A DNA stretch of 64,000 bases from contig OW386285.2 of assembly GCA_936432065.2 (NCBI GenBank), positions 260,594,317 to 260,658,316 on the forward strand, written 5' to 3'. Source of the DNA: Rutpela maculata. Its lineage: Eukaryota; Arthropoda; Insecta; Coleoptera; Cerambycidae. The position numbers were made by a program, and so were the translations under genes. A model generated the notes under the pieces. That model was not told the DNA's origin. It saw nothing but the letters and a program-made list of their open reading frames with translations, and did not search any database. Positions 37,101 to 49,100 of the stretch are shown here, in pieces; position 1 is the stretch's first letter; every line of letters begins with the position of its first letter.

Positions 37101-40100
37101 TTCATCGAATACCGCGCGGTTTTCATGATACGGGATGTTGAAATTTTGAAAACCTCTTTTTTAAAAAAAAAAGTGAACCTACTTTTTTTCGCTCATTTTT
37201 TTTCATGTATGTACGACTCTAATATAAGAAAATTTACGTTGGTTTCATTTTAATACATTCATTGGTTTAGGAGCTAGACAGCAAAATATGCAAAAAAATG
37301 GCTATTTTGGTATTTTTGCATTAAAAACCCAAAACCAGTATAATTCTGATAAATGTTTTTGTTTATCCTAAAAGTCCAATTCCCTGAGCATAGAAAATGT
37401 GTTTTTGTATTTAAATAGGATCAACACTTATTGTGTAATAACGATTTATGTCATGTGTTCTCCAGTCGCCCTTTTTACAATTTTTTTTTGTGGCCTTATG
37501 GTTCATAGTAGGGCAGAAAGTAATATACACGTGGACAGGGCACATAATAGGGTGTTAAAATGGGTATCTTGTTAAAATGCGATAAGACGTACCGTTTTCG
37601 AGTAAAACGCACTTGTTTGCAAAAAATTACTTCAGATTACACTTTTCATCGACTAACTAGTAAATTCTCACCGCTGACTATGAAAAAATACAACTATGTG
37701 TCGCTTCTTGCTTTTTCTGTTTATGAGGGACATTGCTAATGAAAAAATGAAGGGACTCGGATGGAATGGGGGGTTCTCACCCCCCTATTTGAGGGTTCAC
37801 GCTTGTCTGAAATCATCATTGCAACTTATTTTGTGTCTATAACAAAATCCACAGTAATTTTACCTTCCTCGAGAAACAGTTATTATATGTCCATTTCATC
37901 GAAAAATGATTTAAAAAAACAAACTCCTATTATGTGCCCTATCCACGTGTATAATGCTTTCTGCCATACTATGAACCATAAGGCCGCAAAAAAAAAAATT
38001 GTGAAAAAGGAGACTGGAGAACACATTACATAAATCGTTATTACACAATAGGTGTTGATCCTACTTAAATACAAAAACACATTTTCTATGCGCAATGAAT
38101 TGGACTTTTAGGATAAACAAAAACACTTACCAGAATTATACTGGTTTTGGTTCTTTTAATGCAACAATACCAAAATAGCCATTTTTGGCATATTTTGCTG
38201 TCTAGCTCCTAAACCAACGAATGTACTAAAATGAAACCAACGTAAATTTTCTTATATTAGGGTCGCACATACATGAAAAAGGGGCGAAAAGAAGTAGGTT
38301 CACTTTTTTTTTAAAAAAAGGGGTTTTCAAAATTTCAACATCCCGTATCATGAAAACCGCGCGGTATTCGATGAAAGTTTTTTCACAAATCATCATCCCT
38401 TCTTAAGGGCATTAGTATGTGTAGTATTGTAGATTGGAAATAATAGCCGTTTGTCCTGTACAGAAGACCCCCAAATTCGAACAGCACGACCTTTCCAGCC
38501 TCGTACAGCCAAAACCGTTTGTCCTACGGCAAATGTGTAATATATATTATGTAGAGGAGGGATGGATCTTCAAAAAGTGTAACTTGGTAAAGAGCCCTAC
38601 GGGCAATAGGGAAACAGATATGGACACATAAGTAAAATTTCAACCCCTAAAAATAGGGGACGCACATGGTGTAGCAGGGTGTAGTTTTCTGTGCTTGCTT
38701 ATTATGCCCTCTTAAACAACTTCCACAAAAAAAAGTCCGCAGTACGCAAAATTTTTGATGATGTCTAATTCGACTGGACTATAAGTCCTGCAGAAATGAG
38801 TAAAAAATTAAATAACATGCTGCAAAAAGGGATATAAATTTTCTGAAATGTCACAAAATGTCACTTTTGATTCGTTCATGCCAAGCCGAATTTTCGAGTT
38901 TCGCCGTGCAATTTATGATCAGGTTTATCTGGAAGACTTCCTCTATACGTCCCGACATCATACGGCTGTCCCAATGGTGTTTTTCGAAAAATATGAACGT
39001 GTCAAGATTGCATGTTTTTGCAATTTTTTTGGCTCCCAAATGCAAGCTGTTTTTTTGCTATTTTTCTCCGAAACGGTGGGAGTTAGCTCGAAATAAAAAA
39101 TAAGGTCAAACGAATATTTTCCACTACGAATCTTTTACTTCCATCAGAATTTTGATATTTTTTTTCGTTTCAGAGATAACTATTGTCAGCTATGTACGGC
39201 AAAGAAATTACAAATTTTGAGCTTCTACAGTTGGCAACTTATTAATCTGGGCTCCTACGCCAAAAGACTACTCTAGCTAATTTAAATAAAATTAAATTTG
39301 CTAAAACCGTTTTTTTCTATTTTTTGAATTCCGACAAAAATGAAAGAATTAGAGGGGGCGGAATTTGTGACTTTTTTTTTTTTTTTTTTTGGTAAAATTT
39401 CTCCATTTTGTCACCGTAATTAATCGGTAATAAACTGAAATCGATCTGATATACGATGTTCACTTAATATCATGTACTACTTTGACGCTCCGTTAATCTC
39501 GGATCTTCGAAACAAAGGTTTCTGAAAAAAATTATTTTTTTAAAATTTACATACGCTCTATAGGAAAACGTGCAATTTCCTACATTTCCTCGAATATCCC
39601 GATAATTATCGTTTTTTTTTGAAAAATTTATAGACAACTTATGTAAAGAGAATTGAATGACCTTTCCGACACTTTTTTTATTTTTTCTCTAACATAAAAA
39701 ACAAAAGACTTATGACCGAATATACATATATTTGATGTCAACCTGTCGTACAATTTACTAACGTTTATATACCTTATAATGATGAATTTTACTGTGATAC
39801 AAACTTTGATCTAAAATAGCTTCCTATATTTTATCTTTTTATTAACATATTGGAATTAATAATTTTTAAACACCTTTCTTCTTATATTTTACACAATATT
39901 AATGATAATTTTACGAATTTTAAATTTTATGAATTTTAAACCATATGTATGTACTTTTAACTTGTTACTATTCATTTTTTGTATTTTTCTTTTTTAACTA
40001 TCAACTTGTGTTTTAACTTATGCTATGACATGTCCTACACCCTCTGGGTAATGATGTAACTTTTACTACTGGATTAATAAAGACACTATCTATCTATCTA

Positions 40101-43100
40101 TCTAATGAAGTGCCAACGCCAACTTCCATCCACACCTTCACTTCAGGATGCACAAATTTCATATTGTTTAACATTATTATCAATATATCGTATCTGAGCA
40201 TCGCACGAGAACGTTAAATAGTGGTTGAAGCCCTTCGAAATTGCAGATATGAAGTCGGGAGGGCGTGTCGATGGATCTCTAATTTCAATTTTTCGACCTC
40301 TCAAATCGTGCTCGTGATCTTTGATCGAAGGAGAGGAATAAGTATCAAAAACGATTATCACAAAGTGTGCATCATTTCTCAAAACGTGTACCAAATATTT
40401 AGCCACCTTTCAGCGGAAGTAGAATGTGATTTTTAATCGAAATAGTGCATAAAATGCTTGTAGAGAAAATATCAGCTTTGTAGATTAATATTCAGCGGCG
40501 GAAAATGCAAAACTTCTCTGCGAACTGCAAAAGCCCGGAGTGCAACGGCCGCAGTCACACGCTTGCATTTCATTACGTCTACTGAGTCTTTAGCAACATG
40601 AGACGATAGGTAGACTGTATTTTCTGGATGTCTTATTAAATAAACTATTCCACAAATAAATTTCAGCTTTGTAGATATAAGTAAAAAATGTTTGTTTTTT
40701 CCACACTTTGCGTGGGTGGTAGACCTGACATGACAACGCTTCCGACGTGGTAGAATATTATTTTCCGGTACGTTTTTATGTCATCTGTGAATATTCTGAA
40801 TATGTAAAATTTCAATCTTGTAGATATATATTTATATATACATTTATGCAACTTTTTATAACACGTTTAGTTTTTTACTCATTTTTTCAGAAGTAAAAGT
40901 TTTCTTAGACTTGCACTTTCATCATTAATACTTTTTATGTTAGAAAAAAAATAAAACAAAGTGTTGGAAAGGACAATCGTCTTTACATAAGCTGTCTACA
41001 AATTTTTCGAAAAAAAAAAAAAAAAAAACGATAATTATCGAGATATTCAAGGAAATGTAGAAAATTACACGTTTTCCTATAGAGTGTACGTAAATCTTAA
41101 AAAAATAATTTTTCTCAGAAACCTTTGTTTTGAAGGGCCGAGATTAACGGAGTGTCAAAGATAAGAGAGTTTATCAAGTATAGAGTGTTTATATTGTTGA
41201 GTTGTGTATTGTGAAATTTTAACAGTATACATCCCAACTAGCACAATTAGTTGCTGGAACGTAGCAACGACTATTGTAGGTACTTTAAAGTGTTCTGTCA
41301 CTAGTCACAAGAGCATAACAGGAACGTTCCCATTACTTTAGTACTACCAAAATGGGGAATATTTTTTCGGTTACTGCAACATTCCGGCTGCGTTCCCGGA
41401 ACTAGTCCGGTTACCTTCCAATGGTGTTGTGGTTATGTAGCGGTGACGTCGCGCAGTGTAAACCGCGACTTTCGGGGAATTTTACCACGCACCACTCTAT
41501 CAAATGAATGTTGCCTGCTTTGTCTTGCAACTGATTTTATTATACTTGTGTTTCATTCCTACATGATTATTGCTATCCATTTCCCTAACTCAGAAACTTA
41601 ATAGAATACCAGAATAGTATAATATTAGAAAGCAAAACTTGTACAATTTCCCAATGGCTAAGCATCGAAATTAAAACGAATGCAAGTTTATTGTCAAACA
41701 TAATAATAAAACGTCCGAATCTGGCACGCGCCTTTATAATTTGCATTTTTTAATTAAAATATTGTCTTTAAAATATTTAATGTCATGGGAGAATGTGTCA
41801 ACCTGGATGCTGAAATCTATTTTTTATTGTTCTTTGAAATTTGAAAATAATTTTTATCCATTAATTTATTATATTTGGTGCAGAAATAGTGATAAATTAA
41901 ATTTTTGAGTTATTTATGAAGTTATGGTTCATGTCTTGTAATAATGGCGTCATAAGTCTTGGCCATCAAGATGGCGTATTTCAGAAAGAATCACTTTGAA
42001 GTCGTTTTTACTAAGAAATGTGACTTGAAAGTAATGGGCCTTTCCCGCTATTTTTTTTTATTGTGTTATTGGAAAGATCCTATCAAAATATTACTAAAAA
42101 TGAATTTTAATTTTTTTTCTGAACGCATAAAATACTACAAAAAATATTCAAATGTTCCCTAAATCAACAGCAGATTTAAACGATAGCATTCGGGCGGCAA
42201 TGTGACGTCATCATAACCACACCAATCAAATGTGATCTTAAACCGCTGCCAGAATTAGCTATAAAGGTGCATTCTCAAACCAAGTTCCCAAACAATCTCA
42301 CTTGCGTTCTGTTTTCCATATCTTGCAATTCTATTGGTGCCTGAAGTACATTTATGAGGAACCACCAATAGAATCTCGTAAAGTAAAGTGCTAACGTTTA
42401 ATTGAGAACGTCCGTTTATAATCCCGATTGACATTGCGTAAACGTAAATGTTGTGATTTCAATCTAAAGAGACAAATAAAGTATAAAATCAAGCCCACTA
42501 AAAGGAAGTTAGTAACAATATACACATACGTTAAAATGATCTTCACAACAGAAAAATCCAGGAGCAGTATAAACAACACCAGTAACTTTTGCAACTTTCC
42601 ACCACAATTTTCGAATTTTCGAATTTTCAAATTTGTTGGGACGCGCAAAAATAACTTGGTAGTATTTTCACTAGTGATTGGACACACTGGTACAAAACAA
42701 ACCCTTGTAAGCGGCATTTTCTAATTGTAAAATAAAATTACGTAAATATCGTATCAAACATAAACAATAGAAAGTGAGGTTATCGAATATGATTTGAGCA
42801 GCATTTCAGTACAGCGTTGCCAGATGATACTGATATTATACCATATGTGAACCAAACGATCAAAAATAGAGAATATAAACATGATATATGGATTTTAGAC
42901 TCAGACAGTGAAAGGTTGACAGAATTTTTGCTTTTATTTAGCATCAGGTTAACAAAGAGTACGTTGTAATGAAAAAAAATGTACTATTCAAAGTAGACAG
43001 TTGATATCGGAAATACGATGTTCACATAAAAAGACATACACCTGGCAATAGACAACTCCCTTTAAAAATACGACTTTTTATTGGTCTAATCAGACTGACG

Positions 43101-46100
43101 TTGCAAGCTCGCGCCTTAGAACTCTTGTTTCAAATTAAGTGAAATAAAACTGATTTTGTAAAGTAAATATTTGGTAGAACATACAAAATTGAAAGAAACT
43201 AAATTAATATAAAATTATATTACAGTTTATTATATGGTTTGGTCGTGGTGAAATAGTAAAATTCAGTCATGCGGGAAAGGCCCATTGTTACTTGAGGATA
43301 GTGATAGGAACTGAAAATATGTGACTTTAAAGTTACATTTATTACAAAGTACCGAATGGGACTGTAGCGTCACTTTAAAGTTGCAACAAGGTTCCCGCTG
43401 CCACTTCTTAGTTACATTTTTTCCAACATTGATTCTGAACGCCGCGCCCTGGTGTGCTGCCATACGTCCGACGCGCGACGTTTAAAATGAACGCGCCCCT
43501 AATTTTGACTTTTGTCTATAGGGGAAAATCACATCAGCGAATGGTATCAGTGAATTTCAATATTTTCAATCAATATATCGGAAATGATGACGAAAACATG
43601 TAGTTGTCATAACATTACGTCTGTTATTTTATTAGTTTTCTTACGTTTGTGAACTGTTTTCAAATATGCCGAAGGTAGAATTAAAATTGTGTGATATCTT
43701 TACTCAAATTAGATGCAGAAGTAGACCCATCAAGGAAGGTGAAGTGGTATTTAGAGCTGGACATGTAATTCTCTGCTAAGTCGAAGATGCCGTGAAAAAA
43801 CAAATCTTTGCCTTTTGTTTGCTCCCATATGAAGTTAGAATGAATTTATAAGGTGATTTTGATAAATGAAAATGCATGTGTAGTTGTACAGCAGGCCAGT
43901 CCAAATATTATAAGCAGACTAGGAATTATTTTAACCATATGCACATGTATATTGTGAAAAAGAAGAGATTTGAATAAATGATTTTTTTTTAAATTATGTT
44001 TTATTTCAGTGCTATTGTATTTGTTTACCTGTTTATGTTTCTCAAAAAACAAGTTCAACATAGGTAAGAGTGTAAAATTACTTCACATCAATTAAATTTC
44101 TGAAATGACTAGTATAAGTGTAAAAGACAATGTTCAGTAACAGTGCATATAGTTTAAAAGACGTGTCAATGCAGTTTTCCAAATAGATAGAAAACTTCAG
44201 CAGTAAGTGGCCAATAGCTTTAAAAATTCGAAAACCATCTAGCAAATTATGTTAAGTGAAATAAATTCCAACCCAAGAGATTATTATAGGTATTTTGAAA
44301 CATATCTATAAATGCAGGTACAAATATGAATACTTACTTCAGTGAAAAAATCATTCTGTAGACTATATACACACTTACATTTGCTAGGTGGTTTTCCAAT
44401 TTCTTAAAGCTATTATCCACTTACTGCGAAGGTTTTTTGTCTTTAGGCACTTCAGCAACTTTTACTTTTACCAGTTATTTTAGAACATTAATTAATATTA
44501 TGGAGCAACTTCGTACTCTTACATATTACCTATATAGAACATTTATTATCTTTTAAAAAACATTAACAGGTAAACAATCCAAAAAATACCTAGTTATTTT
44601 CCTCACTTCACGAGATGTGTTGAATGAAAAAGATAAATGTAAGAAATTCAACACAAGTTATTATTTTAAAATTTGGAAAAGATAAAGGCCACAAGACAAG
44701 CATAAACTATATAGGTTAGGTATTTCATTCCTCTCGTTATCGCCCCTCCTTTCCTATATATGGTTAACAATGGGAACTAGATGGTGAAATTTACTTCATC
44801 GTGAATTTAAGAGGTAAGTTCAGTTCTGCAGGTAGCGGTAACGTCATTAACACTAATAAATGTTACTAACAAGATCCACGACTTTAAATGGATAGTAAAG
44901 GTTCCCAGAACGTCGCGGCCACTATCAAAGCTACTTGAAAGTGGTTGCAACTTCGAAGGTCGTCCCACTGGTAACTAAGCCGTCCCCATGCATCGGAAAA
45001 GCTACGTAGAAGTCACATAACTTTAAAGTAACCGCTAGTGGTAAAAACTACGAAACAGTGACTACGGATATGCCAAATGAAGTTATTTACACATCAAAGT
45101 CGTAAATTTAGTCACGGATTCGTAGTGGTTACTCATTCGAAGTTCCCATCTCAGTTACTGTTTACTTTGGTGCTAGTTGGGATATAAAAGTAATTATTGA
45201 AGTCTATATCAAATTGTGTGTAAAGAGATAGGTGATCTGGTGGAATAATTTAAAATTCAATGTTTGGTGTGTTAAACTAATTAAATCAGTAAACAATAAG
45301 TAGTTAGAATATATATATAAAAAAATATATATAAATTAACTGATAAAACAAACATTTTATATACACAGTGGACGAAACAAAAAGATAATGACTATATGTG
45401 TTTTGTGCAAAAGTACAAATGACAGTGATCAATTGTGGAGTTGTGATCGGTGTCATTGAAAAATATGTACAAACTGCTCAAAACTGACTGCATCAGAAAT
45501 CAAATGTATGGAATTAAGGAAAGGAAGAATTTTAAAATATCTTTGTAGATGCTTGGAAATGAACCCAAACAATGATATAACAGAGGAAATGAAGAAACTT
45601 AAAAAAAAATAATAGATACACAAACGGATAAAATTGATTTACTTACACAAGAATTGATGACATTAACAAAAAAAATTGTGAACTTAGAAGAAAAAAATAC
45701 CAAACAAAATGAGTGCATTGAAACAGTAGTGACAAAAATAAAAAACAATGTTACAAGCAGCAAACCGTTATACTCACAAGCAGTCATAGGAAATAAATCT
45801 GGTGGCAAAAAACCAATAAGAAGTAATGAACCAGTTTTAATTGTTAAACCAAAGGAGGCGCAAGGAAGTGATAAAACAAAAAGAGAAATAAAGGAGAAGG
45901 TTGATGCAATCAAACTAGGAGCAGGAGTTTCGGGGTTGAGGGAGATATCAGATGGGCAAGTAGTGATAAGGTGTGGAAATAAAGAAGATAGAGAAAAAAT
46001 TCAAAGCAAAATACATGAAAAAATGTCTGCAAAGCATGAAATTAAAACACATACTTTAAAATTCCCAAAAATAAAAGTAATTGGCATTAATGAAGATGAT

Positions 46101-49100
46101 GATGGCACTGACGAAGAACTTATAGAGGCAATTATTGATCAAAATTTAGCAAACCAAGAACAAGAAGAAAGGTTTCATTTAAGAGTATAAAAAAGGCTTA
46201 AGAAAAATGACAGTTCTCAGTATTATTAGAAACTGATTCAAAAACGCACTGCAAGTTGATAAATCGTGATAAGATATATATAGGATGGTCAAGAGGTAAG
46301 TATGACTATGTTAATGTAATAAGATGCTATAAATGCTTAGGCTTTAGCCATTTGCGAAAGATTGTAAAAACAACAAGGTATGTTATAAATGTTCATTGCA
46401 GCATGAGGGAGAATGTATATCTAAATATAATAAATGCATAAACTGCAGTAATGCTATCGAAAAATATAAAATAAAGGTAAAAGACAATCACAGTGTCATA
46501 GATCCAAACTGTCCCTGTTATATAAGAAATTAAAATAATAGTAAACTACCTAGATGATCAATAGCAATCAACAAATAATAAAAATATAATAATAAACCAA
46601 GATAGCTATCACTTAATAAATCTAAATGCACAGGGTCTTCTGCACAATAACATGAAACAGAATTATTAATATATAATTTGAAACATGATTATATGTCTAA
46701 CATAACAAGTGATATAGAACTAGCAGAGATTGCAATCTATGGTTTTAGAACTGAAATTTGCTACACAAATAGTACACATACTGGTGGGGTCATATTTTAC
46801 ATAAAAAATGAAGTAGTATACCAAGTCCAAAAAAATTCTCAATTGACAAAAATATATGGTGTGTAATAATACAAGTCCAAATTAAATTGAAAAGTTATAC
46901 TCTAATAGGAATATATCACTCCCCAAGTGCAAGTATGGCAGAATTTTTACACTATGTTAAGGATACTCGAGGAACACAGCGCTAACAGCAGAGACACTAT
47001 AATAATGGGTGATTTTAATATAGACATGCTACAAGATACATTTTATACAAGGCAGTTAATAAGAATACTTATGGAAAATGGCTTTATAGTTATTAAGGTA
47101 TCAAGGGTGTTATAAGGATAATAACGCACCGAGGTCGGCAGTGTACTTCCCGAGGGCCTCTGGCTCGAGGGAATGTACGTCGACTGAGGGCGTCATTATT
47201 CTATAACACCCATGGTGCCTTCAACGTTTAATGTCCTACAAGTCTGTTTAATTAGAATTTTTTTTTTGACATTTACGATTTATTAATTTGACATCTATTA
47301 TGTTCAGAACGATTTGATTTAAAAGAGAGTAAAAATCAAAATTGCACGTAAACGCCGCCGTTGCATAGCAACGCATTTTGTTTGTCAATAACGCTATCAT
47401 AATTTACTTGTTTTGGGTTGTGTTATAATTGTATAATGCCCTAGGGCGTTATTTTTCATTTAATGTATCTCAAAATAGGGTGGTTATTGTAAAATAACAG
47501 ACTTGTAGGACATTAAACAATTAATAAATGAACCAACCAGAATTACAAAAATGTCCGCAACAATGATTGATTTATTAATAACTAACGGTGATAACATATC
47601 CCATAAAGTACATCATATTCCAAAAATAACAGATCATGCCTACATAACAGCAACCCTTCAAATACCAGACCAAGAATTAGGCAGTACAAAGCAACTATTT
47701 AGAAGAAGCTTCAAAAATTATAATATAAATGATTTTCAGAATCTACTAATAAACACAGAATGGAACAATAACTTAACTGACATTGATGTCTTGGCTGAAA
47801 ATCTGATGAATAATATCACAACTAGTCTTGAAACAATTTGCCCTACGAGAGAAATTATATTACCGCCAAAATATGCTGACAAAAAGTGGATGACTGAAGA
47901 AATTATACAGGCTATGAAAGAGCGAGACAACAGATATGAAACAGCTAGGATCACATGCAGGGAAGAGGACTGGAGTACATTCAAGGAGAAAAGAAATAAA
48001 GTAACTTCAATGATAAGAAAACAAAAACAAAACTATTATGAAAGAAAGATAGATAATTGTAAAAGTGATGCAAAACTGATGTGGAAGACACTTAAACAAA
48101 TTAATAAGACAAAAACTCAAAATGTGTCTAAGTTTATTAAATTCGATGACGAGGAAATTCATGAAGAAAGGGAGAAAGCGGAAATATTTAATGTTTACTT
48201 TATAGAGGGCATTTCGGATATTATCCGAAATATTCCTAAATTCAACATATATAACAACACATGTTATTAAATCGGCATTCGAAGTGATTGGTAATAGATT
48301 TTTCAATACAATAAATTGCTCACTACAAACCGGAATTTTTCCTGGAGAATGGAAGAGTTCACTTGTCACACCAATACCAAAAGTAAATAATACGGCATTA
48401 AATGAACAGCATCACCCTATCAATTCATTACATTTGTGAGAAAATATTGGAATTGACGGTTAGAGAACAACTAATAAATTATCTTGAAGAAACCAATATA
48501 ATTATTTCGATGCAATCGGGGTTTAGAGGGGCACATTCATGTGAAAGTGCGCTACAGTACATATTAGATGATTGGGTGAAAGAAATCGATATGGACAATG
48601 TTATTGTGGCAGTATTCTTAGATTTCAAACGGGCTTTTGAGACAGTAGACCGAGGACTACTTCTCTCAAAGTTAGAGAACATTGGCATCAGTGATATAGT
48701 GTTGAAATGCTTTACATCGTATCTAACGGCAAGAAGACAGAGAACAAAGTATAGCGCGAGTGTGTCCAGTGATAAAGAAACAGAACATGGAGTGCCGCAA
48801 GGTTCTGTCTCAGGTCCTATATTATTTATCATTTTCATTAATGACATTGTCAAGTCAATAGTAAACTGTAAAATACATCTCTTTGCGGATGATACTATGT
48901 TATACATATCAGGAGAAAACGTAAATGAAATGATAAATGTCACGAATACCGAGCTATCTAATATATATGTCGTTATGTGATAATAATCTTAAAGTAAACA
49001 TTGATAAATGTAAATGGATGTCTTGGGAAAAAAAATAAATTGAATAAAATTGTGCTAACAGATTCGGTTAAATTAAATTATCAGACAATAGAAAAAGTTA

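Larger units (their letters stand above)
41232..45182. mobile_element. ~4-kb DNA element with TCCCAACTAGCAC termini
   Basis: Left end TCCCAACTAGCAC, right end GTGCTAGTTGGGA. Flanking TATACA (41226-41231) and TATAAA (45183-45188) look like a slightly mutated duplication. A second copy of its left part lies at 61911 and of its middle at 62455-62730, confirming a repeat family. Near the ends there are many short GTAGC/CGTAGT/AAAGT phrases (for example GTAGCAACGACTATTG, CTTTAAAGTAACCGCTAGTG). No transposase is visible. Its interior is split by the element at 42036-43283. Confidence 0.72.

Noticed and set aside
37883..38095. ORFs inside the 36682-38783 foldback
   Set aside because: Short hydrophobic ORFs from T-rich arms, not shared in frame between the two arms.
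42391..42529. Extension of the THAP ORF to a membrane protein
   Set aside because: The hydrophobic tail lies past a GTATGT donor and a frame change; it is intron read in the wrong frame.
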